This document shows positions 33,340 through 42,421 of a stretch of DNA of 64,000 bases, piece by piece (positions within the stretch are counted from its first letter, which is position 1; every line of letters begins with the position of its first letter). The DNA is from Blastocatellia bacterium. GTDB lineage: Bacteria; Acidobacteriota; Blastocatellia; Chloracidobacteriales; JADJPF01. The stretch spans positions 186,001 to 250,000 of the forward strand of contig JADJPF010000027.1 of the NCBI GenBank assembly GCA_016713405.1. Direction: 5' to 3'. The notes below the pieces were generated by a model, which saw only the letters and a list, made by a program, of their open reading frames with translations, searched no databases and was not told the origin of the DNA. Made by a program: the position numbers and the translations under genes.

Positions 33340-35517
33340 ATGTCAAAATTACTTACATATGTTGTTCTTATATCTTTATTATTTTCAACAATTACTACAC
33401 CTACACTTGCAAAACAAACCTTTCAATCGCCACAAACAGAAGAAGAGCCAGCAGTAAAAATTACTACAGAATTAATTCAATTTGATGTAGTAGTTCAAGA
33501 TAAAAAGGGAAGAATAGTTAAAGATTTAAAGCCAGAAGATTTTGAAATATATGAAGATGGTAAATTACAAGAGATTACTAATTTTTCATTTATTGATCTT
33601 CAGCCTACTAAAACTAGTGAAACAAATCCAGTTATAACTGCCAGCACAGAAATAAATCCAAAAACAAATCCTGAATCAAAAAACTTGCAAACAGCACAAA
33701 GAAATCAAGTTGGCCGCACAATTGCTTTTGTAGTTGATGAACTAGGTCTTCCGCTAGATTCAATAGAGCTTGTTAAAGCAAATCTTAAGAAATATGTTGA
33801 TGATAAATTAGAACCTACAGACCTTGTAGCCATTATTCGTACAGGTGCCGGAGTTGGCGTATTACAACAGTTTACTAGTAACAAACAGCAGCTTTATGCA
33901 GCAATTAAAGAAATAAAAGGAAATCTAACAAGATTTAATCGTACAGGCGTTAATTCTGTGGAGGCTGTAGCCTCAACCGCGCTAGATGATCCAGGTGATA
34001 GCGGCAACCAAATTTTTAGTTCATACTTGGCTTCTTTAAGAGAAATCAAATTTGTAATTGATGGGTTAAAAAACCTTCCAGGAAGAAAATCTCTAGTTAT
34101 TTTCTCTGGTAGTTTTCCAGATCCCGCTGATCTTGGCTCAGGGCTTCCTCAAACCAGTAGTTCAATCAATACTGATACAAGAAGAGCAGATGTTCTGAAT
34201 ACTGTTAATTCAACTAATAGGATAGTTACAGAATCAATTAACTCTTTGATAGAAACAGCCAATCGTGCTTCTGTTGTATGTTATACGGTTGATGCTAGGG
34301 GATTACTGCCGGGTATAGCACTAAGTGCAGCAGATGATTTTAGCCCTACTTCTACAGTAGGAACTAACGCTTCTAATGATGTAGAGAGACAAATACAAGG
34401 TACAATAGAAAACCGAGCAAATTTGCAGATTGGTACTCAAAGAGGGATGAGAACTCTAGCTGGTGCTACAGGTGGAATTTTTAGCGTTGGAAGTGAAACA
34501 GGAATTAAAACTTCCTTAGCCGATCAACAAGGTTATTACTTAATTGGTTATAGCCCGCAAGAAGGCACTTTTGATGCTAAAAACCCTTATCATAAATTAT
34601 CTGTAAAAGTAAAACTTCCCGGCTTAAGCGTAAGAACAAGAACTGGCTTTTATGGTATTAAAGATGAAGAATACAAAGCACTTACACCTACAGAGGAATT
34701 AATAAATGCTGCTATTTCTCCATTTGGTGCTAAAGATATTTATTTGCAAGTAACTCCATTATTTAGCTATGACAAGAAAAATGGTAGTTTAGTAAGATCC
34801 CTACTTTATATTGATTGTAAAAACCTAACTTTTACTGATGAAGGCGAAGATTTAAAGAAAGCTAACCTAGAATTATTGATTTTTACATTTGGAAAGAATG
34901 GCAATTTAATTAATAGGGTAATTCAAACTAGCGATCTAAAAGTAAAGAAAGATAAGCTCCAAGACCTATTAAACAAAGGCTTTGCTATTATCTTAAATAC
35001 TCCAGCCAAACTATCAGGTACATATCAAGTAAGGGCTGTTGTTAGAGATACTACTACTAAAAAACTTGGTTCTGCTGGTCAATTAGTTGAAATACCTGAA
35101 ATAAAATCTAACAAACTAACTTTATCAGGTCTTACTTTAGCTGAAGATCGAACAAAAGACCCTAATAGAAATAGCGAACTAGAACTTATTACATTAGCTA
35201 CTAGAAAATTCCATTCAGGAGCTTTACTTCAATATAGCTATCATATCTACAATCCAAAACTTGATTCTAAAGTAAAGAAACCTATACTTAAACAACAAAC
35301 AATTCTTTATCGAGAGGGTAAACAAATATTTACTAATGAAGTAATAATTGATACAAAAGGCCAACAAGATTTAGAAAATTTATTAGCTGGCGGCAAATTT
35401 GTTTTAGGGACAGAATTAAGTTCTGGTAGATATACCTTTCAGGTTGTTGTTACTGATTTGGCAAACAAAAACCGTGTTCAATCTCAAGAAATGGATTTTG
35501 AAATTTTAGGAAAATAG
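33340..35517 (+). CDS. Secreted VWFA-related protein of the acidobacterial type
   Basis: A signal peptide (about residues 1-25) precedes the family's typical opening: ITTELIQFDVVVQDKKGRIVKDLKPEDFEIYEDG. The VWA-like domain follows (TIAFVVDELGL, RKSLVIFSGSF, RASVVCYTVDARGLLPG) and the marker segment QRGMRTLAGATGG...GYYLIGYSPQ. The C-terminal 280 residues are beta-rich. This domain (TIGR03436) is greatly expanded in acidobacteria and is the main taxonomic clue here. The exact role is unknown; secreted adhesion or binding is likely. GAGGTGAT precedes the ATG. Confidence 0.9.
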   Translation: MSKLLTYVVLISLLFSTITTPTLAKQTFQSPQTEEEPAVKITTELIQFDVVVQDKKGRIVKDLKPEDFEIYEDGKLQEITNFSFIDLQPTKTSETNPVITASTEINPKTNPESKNLQTAQRNQVGRTIAFVVDELGLPLDSIELVKANLKKYVDDKLEPTDLVAIIRTGAGVGVLQQFTSNKQQLYAAIKEIKGNLTRFNRTGVNSVEAVASTALDDPGDSGNQIFSSYLASLREIKFVIDGLKNLPGRKSLVIFSGSFPDPADLGSGLPQTSSSINTDTRRADVLNTVNSTNRIVTESINSLIETANRASVVCYTVDARGLLPGIALSAADDFSPTSTVGTNASNDVERQIQGTIENRANLQIGTQRGMRTLAGATGGIFSVGSETGIKTSLADQQGYYLIGYSPQEGTFDAKNPYHKLSVKVKLPGLSVRTRTGFYGIKDEEYKALTPTEELINAAISPFGAKDIYLQVTPLFSYDKKNGSLVRSLLYIDCKNLTFTDEGEDLKKANLELLIFTFGKNGNLINRVIQTSDLKVKKDKLQDLLNKGFAIILNTPAKLSGTYQVRAVVRDTTTKKLGSAGQLVEIPEIKSNKLTLSGLTLAEDRTKDPNRNSELELITLATRKFHSGALLQYSYHIYNPKLDSKVKKPILKQQTILYREGKQIFTNEVIIDTKGQQDLENLLAGGKFVLGTELSSGRYTFQVVVTDLANKNRVQSQEMDFEILGK

Positions 35518-35520
35518 TTT

Positions 35521-36099
35521 ATGAAAAGAATTTGTGTATTTTGTGGCTCAACTTTTGGTGCAAAACAAGAATATAAAAAAGCTGCACAGGAGTTGGGCCA
35601 ACTTATGGCTAAGAAAAATATAGGTTTAGTTTATGGTGGTGGTAATGTTGGACTTATGGGAGAAATCGCTAATGCAGTGCTAAAAGCAGATGGCAATGTT
35701 ATAGGCGTTATTCCAAACTTTATGGTAGAAAAAGAACTGGCTCACCGCCAACTAACTGAACTTAAAGTAGTTAATTCAATGCATGAGAGAAAAGCTTTGA
35801 TGGCCGAGCTTTCCGATGGTTTTATTGCTTTATCTGGTGGAATAGGCACTTTTGAAGAACTTTTTGAAATATTAACTTGGCGACAACTTGGTATTCATAA
35901 TAAACCTTGTGGAATATTAAATGTTGCTAATTATTATGATAAGTTGATTGATTTCATCAATTACAGTGTTGAAGAAGAGTTTGTTAAAAGTGAAACTAGA
36001 GATCTAATTTTTGTGGAATCTGAAAGTACAAAACTACTAGAAAGATTCTTAAATTATCCTACAAAAGATCAAGAAACATTGGATTTAAGCAAAACCTAG
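35521..36099 (+). CDS. LOG family protein (nucleoside 5'-monophosphate phosphoribohydrolase type)
   Basis: The 192-residue protein has the Rossmann-like LOG fold: ICVFCGSTFG, LVYGGGNVGLMG and the motif SGGIGTFEELFEILTWRQLG (family PGGxGTxxE; here Ser replaces Pro). Family members cleave the N-glycosidic bond of AMP or cytokinin monophosphates. It starts 3 bp after the VWFA gene stop and ends 5 bp before the adenylosuccinate-synthetase-like gene, so both nucleotide genes are probably translated from one mRNA. Confidence 0.88.
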   Translation: MKRICVFCGSTFGAKQEYKKAAQELGQLMAKKNIGLVYGGGNVGLMGEIANAVLKADGNVIGVIPNFMVEKELAHRQLTELKVVNSMHERKALMAELSDGFIALSGGIGTFEELFEILTWRQLGIHNKPCGILNVANYYDKLIDFINYSVEEEFVKSETRDLIFVESESTKLLERFLNYPTKDQETLDLSKT

Positions 36100-36104
36100 C
36101 AAAA

Positions 36105-37517
36105 ATGGCAAAACAAGCATTTATTGTAGTTGGTTTAGGTTATGGTGATGAAGGTAAGGGAACTGTTACAGATTACCTTACCCGGAAATTTCAAGCTCAT
36201 ACAATAATTAGATTTAATGGTGGATCGCAGGCTGCTCATCATGTAGTCACAAATGAAGGTTTAACACATTGTTTTGCTCAATTTGGCTCTGGTAGTTTAG
36301 TTGCAAATGTAAAAACATATCTTTCTAGCTATATGGTGGTTGACCCCTTATCTTTAATTGTTGAAAACAAAGCCTTAGAGGAAAAAGGCGTTACAGATGC
36401 TTTAACTCGGCTTAGCATAGATGGAAACGCTTTAGTAACTACACCATTTCATAAAATTATTAATCAAATGCAAGAAATGTCGCGTGGTGACAATCGTCAT
36501 GGAAGTTGTGGAAAAGGTGTTGGACAAACAATTTTAGATAGCCATTACTTAAAAGATAAAGCATTGTTTATCAAAGATTTAGCAGATAAACAAATAACTT
36601 ACCAAAAGTTAAAATTCCTTTGGCAAATTAAATTAGATTTAGCCGAGCAACTTGTTAGCCAACAAAAAGACAACCCAGAATTAATAAAATACTTAGAAAA
36701 GTTAAAGCAACCCTATTATATAGAAGAATTAACAGAAGCTTATACTAATTTTATTAGCAAAATAAAGTTAGTTAATGAGAGAAAACTAGAAGAATTTTTT
36801 GCTAGCAATGGCACAATAATTTTAGAAGGAGCGCAAGGAGTTTTATTAGATTTTGAGCGAGGTTTTTGGCCGCACGTGACAAAAAGCCAGACTACTTTTG
36901 CTAATGCTGATAGGTTGTTAAAGTCGGCTGGTTATCAAGCAGATGTTAAGAAAATAGGCTTACTTCGTGCTTACAGTAGCCGACATGGAGCAGGGCCATT
37001 TGTAACAGAAGACTCAGAATTAACTACAAAACTACCTGATTACCATAATGGTAATAATCCATGGCAAAGTGTTTTTCGCGTTGGTTGGTTTGATTTAATT
37101 GCAGCTAAATATGCTTGTCAAGTAGTTGAAAATATAGATTTTTTAGCTATTACTAACCTAGATCGTTTATGTGAATTGCCAATAGCTAAAATTTGTACTA
37201 GTTATCAATACATTGGTAAAAATATAGATTTAGTAGAAAAATTTTTTGATACATATTTAGATAATAATCAAGTATTTGTTAGCAGTATTAAAGTGCCTAA
37301 AGAAACTTCTCAGGAATATCAAAGACAACTAGCAGAATTACTAAAAGATTGTTGTCCAATTTATAAAGAGTTTAAGTTAGCAAAGATGGATAAGATTAAA
37401 TCTATTTTAGAACTTCCTGCAAATATAAAAGCCTACCTTAATTTTATTAGTGAAAAGTTGGGTATTCCTATAAAAATTATATCTATTGGGGTTACAGCAG
37501 AAGACAAAATAAGCTAG
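36105..37517 (+). CDS. Divergent adenylosuccinate synthetase-family protein
   Basis: The 470-residue protein has the PurA fold signature: GLGYGDEGKGTVTD (usual GDEGKGK), GGSQAAHHVV, GSCGKGVGQ (usual GRGIGP), IILEGAQGVLLDFE, SRHGAGPFVTE and RVGWFDLIAAKYA. The catalytic Asp of GDEGKG is kept, but residues around the IMP-binding loops differ from normal PurA and the chain is longer. It could be a PurA paralogue acting on another nucleotide or amino acid. Whether a standard purA exists elsewhere is unknown. It follows the LOG gene by 5 bp; paired hairpins follow its stop. Confidence 0.82.
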   Translation: MAKQAFIVVGLGYGDEGKGTVTDYLTRKFQAHTIIRFNGGSQAAHHVVTNEGLTHCFAQFGSGSLVANVKTYLSSYMVVDPLSLIVENKALEEKGVTDALTRLSIDGNALVTTPFHKIINQMQEMSRGDNRHGSCGKGVGQTILDSHYLKDKALFIKDLADKQITYQKLKFLWQIKLDLAEQLVSQQKDNPELIKYLEKLKQPYYIEELTEAYTNFISKIKLVNERKLEEFFASNGTIILEGAQGVLLDFERGFWPHVTKSQTTFANADRLLKSAGYQADVKKIGLLRAYSSRHGAGPFVTEDSELTTKLPDYHNGNNPWQSVFRVGWFDLIAAKYACQVVENIDFLAITNLDRLCELPIAKICTSYQYIGKNIDLVEKFFDTYLDNNQVFVSSIKVPKETSQEYQRQLAELLKDCCPIYKEFKLAKMDKIKSILELPANIKAYLNFISEKLGIPIKIISIGVTAEDKIS

Positions 37518-37533
37518 ATAGGCTAGCCTATTG

Positions 37534-37599
37534 TCAGAAGCCATTACAGGGCTTAAAAGGTTTAATCTTAAATTCTTTAAGCCCTGTAATGGCTTTTGA
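37534..37599. terminator. Large inverted repeat between convergent genes (bidirectional terminator)
   Basis: A 24-bp stem (37534-37557 and 37576-37599, one mismatch; core AAGCCATTACAGGGCTTAAA) with an 18-nt loop. It lies 16 bp after the PurA-like stop and ends in CTTTT on the plus strand. Confidence 0.75.
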
Positions 37600-37637
37600 C
37601 CCAACCAGAGTTTTAGCACTCTGGTTGGGTCAAAAAT
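37597..37637. terminator. Second hairpin between convergent genes
   Basis: TGACCCAACCAGAG (37597-37610) and CTCTGGTTGGGTCA (37619-37632) form a perfect 14-bp stem with an 8-nt loop. It abuts the preceding hairpin and lies just after the stop of the minus-strand gene at 37638. Confidence 0.75.
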
Positions 37638-38135
37638 TTAAACTTGAGGAAGATTATAAACAAAAGCAAGCTTATTTAAGTCTCTACGCAAATTCCTCCA
37701 TTGATTTTGTACATTTGGGCTAAATGGGTTGTTACGCATTCTTGTTGCAACTGGTCTTGCTGAATCAAGTGCGGCTTGGACATTGTTTCTTGATTCCCAC
37801 CAACTATCATTGCGATCAAATTCACGGCGCAAGCGGTCAAGAGCATCTTCAAACCTTTTTACATCTTCGTTTATTCTGTCTTCTTTTTTGCTTCCATCTA
37901 GTCTGCTACGATCTAAATCTCGATCTAAATCTTGGCGGAATCGATCACTACCTTCTTCTACACGTCTTATAATTTCTGACACATCTCGTTTAGCATATCT
38001 TTGTTCATAACGTCTATAGTCATTTCTATCATTATCTCTTCCTCTTTGTGCTAGGGATTCACTAGGTAGTAGTGTAATTGTTAATAAAATAGCAATGACT
38101 AGTAGAGAAAAATTTTTAACAAGTTTTTTGATCAT
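37638..38135 (-). CDS. Small secreted, Arg/Asp-rich helical protein
   Basis: ATG 38135 has GGAG 7 nt upstream; the TTG at 38147 is less likely. A clear signal peptide (about residues 1-30, ending LPSESLAQ) is followed by about 135 residues with very high Arg, Asp and Glu content and long predicted helices (RFRQDLDRDLDRSRLDGSKK). No family is recognised. It is probably a periplasmic coiled protein. It is single, flanked by the paired terminator hairpins. Confidence 0.75.
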   Translation of the reverse strand: MIKKLVKNFSLLVIAILLTITLLPSESLAQRGRDNDRNDYRRYEQRYAKRDVSEIIRRVEEGSDRFRQDLDRDLDRSRLDGSKKEDRINEDVKRFEDALDRLRREFDRNDSWWESRNNVQAALDSARPVATRMRNNPFSPNVQNQWRNLRRDLNKLAFVYNLPQV

Positions 38136-38238
38136 AGTTATCTCCAATTAATTTATTTTGAACTAATATTAGGTAAATTGGTTTTTAGCGCAAGGAAAAC
38201 TAACTAAGATTAGTTGTGTGTATTGGTTAGTTAAGTTG

Positions 38239-39114
38239 CTAGCCATATAAAAACTTGCGAACAAAAGGAATTTCTGAACGCCAAAGCTCTTTTGGCAAAT
38301 CATCAAAAATAATTTTTCCATTATTTAAGACTAAAAAGCTGATCTTGGTAGAAAGTTTTTCTAAATGCTCATTTTGGGCTACAAAATCTTCCCCGTCATA
38401 TTTATTAGAAAGAAAACGGATATCATCAAGTTTATGAGTAACAAAAAGAGATGTTACTTTGTTAATATCACGTAGCTTAATTGCCATTTCACAGATTAAT
38501 CTGGCAGTTGGGGGATCAAGACCGGCTGTAGGCTCATCATAAAAAATTAAACTTGGGTTGTCTACAATTGCTCGTGCTATTGCTACACGCCTACGCATAC
38601 CACCAGATAAAGCATCAGGTAAAAGATTAGCACTATCTAATAGACCAACAAAGTCTAGGACTTTTTTAACCTCAGAATCAATTTTTTGTTCCTTCCAACC
38701 CAGTTCTTGAGGGCGAAAAGCTACATTTTCATAAACAGTTAAACTATTAAATAATGCCCCACTTTGAAAAACCATTCCCATCTTTTGGCGGATTTTGTTT
38801 AACTTTGTTTCATTAGCCTGGGTGATATCAAAATCATCAATAAAAATTGCTCCATCATCAGGTTTAATAAGCCCTAGAGCTAATTTTAATATAGTAGATT
38901 TTCCACTACCTGATCCCCCAAGGATTACTTTCATTTCTCCTTCTGCTAGAGAAAAGTTTATTTTGTCTAACACAACCTTATCAGCATAAGAAAGAGAAAC
39001 ATCTTGAAAGCAAATTTTAGCTAATTTTTTAGTATCAGGTGTAAGTAGTTGACCTGCTAAACTTGCTAAATTAACAGGTGTTAAAGCTTTTTCAACTAAG
39101 ATTGTGTTAGACAT
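38239..39114 (-). CDS. ABC transporter ATP-binding protein, MlaF-like
   Basis: ATG 39114 has GGAG at 8 nt; the in-frame ATG 39135 overlaps the upstream protease stop. The ATPase has Walker A GGSGSGKST, Q-loop VFQSGALFNSLTVYENVAF, signature LSGGMRRRVAIARA, Walker B LIFYDEPTAGLDP and the H-loop THKLDD. GALFNSLTVYENV and the overall form match MlaF/Ttg2A, the ATPase of inner-membrane phospholipid transport. No MlaE permease or MlaD is nearby, so it is an orphan ATPase here. The N-terminus has about 40 extra residues. Confidence 0.88.
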   Translation of the reverse strand: MSNTILVEKALTPVNLASLAGQLLTPDTKKLAKICFQDVSLSYADKVVLDKINFSLAEGEMKVILGGSGSGKSTILKLALGLIKPDDGAIFIDDFDITQANETKLNKIRQKMGMVFQSGALFNSLTVYENVAFRPQELGWKEQKIDSEVKKVLDFVGLLDSANLLPDALSGGMRRRVAIARAIVDNPSLIFYDEPTAGLDPPTARLICEMAIKLRDINKVTSLFVTHKLDDIRFLSNKYDGEDFVAQNEHLEKLSTKISFLVLNNGKIIFDDLPKELWRSEIPFVRKFLYG

Positions 39115-39127
39115 AATATTTTCTCCT

Positions 39128-40525
39128 TTAATCACAATCAGGAGTCTTTTTAAGACTAGCTTTAGCTTTATTACTACGAAGTTCTTTAGCTAATTTAGCT
39201 AATTTCTCTTTGGCTGAATGAAAATTAGTTGAATCCATAGCCATTTCTGCTTTTTCAGGTAGGTAAGAAATTTCACTAAAGGTGCTAACAATTCTTTCAA
39301 AAAATGCTGGGTGAGTACGAAAGAAACTAGCTGATTTTACATAGCCTTTTTCACTAGCCATTTTGTCAAAGAAAGTAATAAAGCCTCTTGGGTCATAGCC
39401 TGCATTCCAAGCATACTGCACACCAAGCTGATCGGCTTCCATTTCATAATCTCGGCTAACACCAAGTAATGTTAAGTCTAAAACTAAGCCTAGTCCAAAA
39501 AATCCATAGTTAAGAGCATAATACATTCCAATTCCAGCCGCACCACCAGTAAAAATAAGTGCTGCTAGTTGTGCTGCTTGAAAGAAAATACTAGCAATGT
39601 TGGCTTTTTTCATAAGCCGCGCACCATGTCGAGCCGACACATGAGCTAATTCATGTGCTAGCACTCCAACAAGTTCTGACTCAGTTGCAGCCTTTTCTAT
39701 TAGACCACGATTGATGAAAAGATAACCTCCAGGTAAAGCAAAAGCATTTATCTCATCGCTGTCTAGTAAAAATACTCGTATATGAATTGTTAAGTCAGAT
39801 TTACTTGCAATTAGATTTGCTAAATTTTGTAAATAATCCGTCAACTCTTTGTCTTCAATTATTGGTGGTAGCAGACCTGTAGCTTTAAGTTGTTGTAAGG
39901 ATTCTTCGCCTAAACGAATATCTTTTTCTTGTCCTTCTCCAACCTTACGAATACCAATATCTTCTACATCACCAAAGCGACGATCCCGCGCACGTCCGCT
40001 ATTTCGTATTTGCTCGATTTCTCTTTGTTTTGCGGGCCATTGCTCAAGTAAGTCCAGCTTGGCAACTTTATTATCATAGTTTACTGATAAACCATGCTCT
40101 CGTTGAGTGTGTTTTTCTTTAATTTGTTTTTCTAAATTAAAGATTTGGCAATGTAAATTTTGCCGTCTTGTTTTCATCTCAACCGTGTCAGCAGAGGATT
40201 CTTTATTAAGCTTATCTAGTTTTTCACGCAAAAGCTTAACTTCTTGTTTAAGGGCTTTTTCTTCTTTTTCCAATTGGCTTTTTTCATTAGATTTTTGGTT
40301 ATCTAAAGCTTTTTTAAAGTCATTAATCTCTTTTGATGAAAAACTTACAGTTGGAGCAATTTCTAATAGCTCAATATAAGATCTGTTAACTAGCTGAGCT
40401 AATGTTTCTGCTGGTGCTGTCATCTTGGTATTAATGTTAGCGATTGATGGACAAGCTAATATCGCTACTGTGCTAAACCAAATCATCAGAAGCGATAAGC
40501 TAATAGACAGAACTTTTTTCCACAT
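39128..40525 (-). CDS. Exported M48-family metalloprotease with coiled coil
   Basis: A perfect AGGAGG precedes the ATG. The protein has a signal peptide or anchor (residues 1-25), a Lys/Glu-rich coiled coil (about 65-145), then an M48 domain with GGYLFINRGL, HELAHVSARHG (HExxH zinc ligands and catalytic Glu) and the third ligand in RDYEMEADQLG. A hydrophobic glycine-rich stretch lies between them. It resembles BepA/YfgC-type periplasmic proteases that maintain outer-membrane proteins, but without the TPR tail. The MlaF-like gene follows, suggesting an outer-membrane maintenance operon. Confidence 0.88.
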   Translation of the reverse strand: MWKKVLSISLSLLMIWFSTVAILACPSIANINTKMTAPAETLAQLVNRSYIELLEIAPTVSFSSKEINDFKKALDNQKSNEKSQLEKEEKALKQEVKLLREKLDKLNKESSADTVEMKTRRQNLHCQIFNLEKQIKEKHTQREHGLSVNYDNKVAKLDLLEQWPAKQREIEQIRNSGRARDRRFGDVEDIGIRKVGEGQEKDIRLGEESLQQLKATGLLPPIIEDKELTDYLQNLANLIASKSDLTIHIRVFLLDSDEINAFALPGGYLFINRGLIEKAATESELVGVLAHELAHVSARHGARLMKKANIASIFFQAAQLAALIFTGGAAGIGMYYALNYGFFGLGLVLDLTLLGVSRDYEMEADQLGVQYAWNAGYDPRGFITFFDKMASEKGYVKSASFFRTHPAFFERIVSTFSEISYLPEKAEMAMDSTNFHSAKEKLAKLAKELRSNKAKASLKKTPDCD

Positions 40526-40731
40526 AACCTATCCTCCTAATTATTAATTTATCAAACTTTAGCAAAGCAAACTTTATACCAAATAAATTGATGCTAATTT
40601 TATTAGAAAAGATAGTATTTTCTTTGAAAAAGCAAGATATTGAAATTCTATTGATTGAAAAAAGTTAAAAAGATGGGGAATTTTGCACAAAAATATAAAT
40701 AAAAATGTAATTATTATTGGAGATATAGAAG

Positions 40732-41253
40732 CTAAAAAATCTGCAAGTATTTTAATAATTGCATTATTAGCAAAGCATAAAGGCCAGCTACGACATCATC
40801 CATTACCACACCAAAGCCATTAGCAACATTACGGTCAAAATATCTTACCGGCCAAGGTTTCCAAATATCAAAAATACGAAATAAGGCAAAACCTACTAGT
40901 AAAGACGGCCAGCTTAAAGTTATGCCAGTCATAGTCACCAGAAATCCAGCTATTTCATCAATTACAATATGACCTGCATCTACTTGTCCAAAATGTTTGC
41001 CTGCGCGTTGTGCAGTAATTGACCCTATAATAATTATAATAAGTGTAAAGATTAAATAACTAATAAGGCTAATTTGTAGATAAAAAGTTAGAAGGATATA
41101 AAGTGGGACAGCAAGAATTGTTCCGGCTGTGCCTGGAGCAACAGGACTATAACCACTACCTAGCCCAGTAGCAATAATAACAGCCGCCCAGTCAGTTGCG
41201 TTTTTTGCTGGTAGTAGAGTAGTAGCTTTTTTTATTGCCAATGATTGCTCCAA
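40732..41253 (-). CDS. pgpA: Phosphatidylglycerophosphatase A
   Basis: The 173-residue membrane protein has the PgpA motifs: ATGLGSGYSPVAPGTAGT, GHIVIDEIAGF, FRIFDIWKPWPVRYFDR and NGFGVVMDDVVAGL. It dephosphorylates phosphatidylglycerophosphate to phosphatidylglycerol. GGAG lies 5 nt before the ATG. It starts 18 bp after the WG-repeat gene and may end that operon. Confidence 0.92.
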   Translation of the reverse strand: MEQSLAIKKATTLLPAKNATDWAAVIIATGLGSGYSPVAPGTAGTILAVPLYILLTFYLQISLISYLIFTLIIIIIGSITAQRAGKHFGQVDAGHIVIDEIAGFLVTMTGITLSWPSLLVGFALFRIFDIWKPWPVRYFDRNVANGFGVVMDDVVAGLYALLIMQLLKYLQIF

Positions 41254-41271
41254 GCAAGAATTAAATGTTGT

Positions 41272-41466
41272 TTAATGTTCGTAAGTTTCTGGAGCCTCGC
41301 CAGTCCAAATAGTTTTTCCAGTATTATCAATATAGCTTGTTTGACTACCATTAAAAACCTGACCAATGCCATTAAATACACGAGCATTTTCATGAATTGG
41401 GTTAACTACAAATTTACCTTCTTTGTTGATAAATCCCCATTTTTGGGCTAATTGAACCGCTGCCAT
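41272..41466 (-). CDS. WG-repeat lipoprotein, C-terminal fragment
   Basis: This is the end of the WG-repeat protein. The frame is open back to the T4 run at 41541-41544, where adding one base restores the repeat GKIGFIDKTGKIVIQPQFEF. It contains KWGFINKEGKFVVNP and a final YIDNTGKTIW repeat. The ATG at 41466 is internal. Confidence 0.82.
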   Translation of the reverse strand: MAAVQLAQKWGFINKEGKFVVNPIHENARVFNGIGQVFNGSQTSYIDNTGKTIWTGEAPETYEH

Positions 41467-41537
41467 ACCACCGGAAAAACTTACAGCAAACTCAAATTGT
41501 GGTTGAATAACTATTTTTCCAGTTTTATCAATAAAAC

Positions 41538-42380
41538 CTATTTTCCATCTACTTCAACGGATGCTAGACCTTCAGAAAATTCATTAGATGAAACAAACTG
41601 AGGGTTAATTATAAATTTTCCAGTCTTATCAATATAACCAAATTTTCCACCATCTCCACCAACTTTAACTCCAGCCAAGCCTTCAGAAAATGAGAGTGCT
41701 AAATCAAATTGTGGTTGAATTACCATAATACCGGTTTTATCAATAAAGCCTGTTAGCTGATTTCCATTTGCTTGCGGGAAAGATATTACAGCCATTTCTT
41801 CAGCAAAATCTTGGATGCTGCCTTCAGGCTGGCGAAAAATAACATTTCCTTTTTTGTCAACCACCACTGCATCTGCACCATCTTTTAAGCAAACTAAGCC
41901 ATTATAAAATCTAGGATAACTTTCTTCAAATGGGGAGCTATAGGAAGTGTTTAATACTACAGCACCCGTTTTATCTATAAAACTAGATGCTCCATTAACT
42001 ACAACATAAGCAAGCCCATCAGAAAAATCACCAGCAGCATCAAAGGTTGGATTAATAACAATTTTTCCACTTGTATCAATAAACCCACATTTTTGACCAA
42101 TTCTGACACAAGCTAAACCTTCATAAAAATCATTAGCTAAATCATATTGAGGCTCAATAACTATATTTCCAGTTTTATCAATAAAACCATATTTTTTATC
42201 TTTAATAACAACAGAAAATTCTGAGAATTTATTAGCAGTTTCATTAGCAATTTCACTTGGCTTTTCAACAACTTTTTGATCAACTTTAGGAGTAGCTTCA
42301 CTTGTTGAATTATTTACTTTTTTGCCACAAGCAATTGTTAAAAGGGTGATACAGATAAACAAAATAAAAAAACGTTTCAT
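41538..42380 (-). CDS. WG-repeat lipoprotein, main fragment
   Basis: The signal peptide ends in a lipobox (LLTIAC, Cys18), so the protein is probably a lipoprotein. Six or so WG repeats follow, each near 45 residues with the pattern GFIDKTGxxVIxPxFDxAxxFSEGLAxV. The frame breaks at VDGK*. GAGG lies before the start. WG-repeat proteins are of uncertain function, thought to bind ligands or other proteins. The gene is 41 bp after the GrpE-like gene and probably in the Hsp70 operon. Confidence 0.88.
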   Translation of the reverse strand: MKRFFILFICITLLTIACGKKVNNSTSEATPKVDQKVVEKPSEIANETANKFSEFSVVIKDKKYGFIDKTGNIVIEPQYDLANDFYEGLACVRIGQKCGFIDTSGKIVINPTFDAAGDFSDGLAYVVVNGASSFIDKTGAVVLNTSYSSPFEESYPRFYNGLVCLKDGADAVVVDKKGNVIFRQPEGSIQDFAEEMAVISFPQANGNQLTGFIDKTGIMVIQPQFDLALSFSEGLAGVKVGGDGGKFGYIDKTGKFIINPQFVSSNEFSEGLASVEVDGK

Positions 42381-42421
42381 TTTTATACCTCATCAGGGAC
42401 TTGAGAATTTCTTTATTAAAA

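Noticed and set aside
37724..38010. Plus-strand open frames of 82 and 93 residues
   Set aside because: They mirror the Arg/Asp-rich minus-strand secreted protein, which has a signal peptide and ribosome site.
40585..40662. 25-codon plus-strand frame in the gap between the M48 and pgpA genes
   Set aside because: Length and composition are what chance gives in A+T-rich DNA; no ribosome site was seen.
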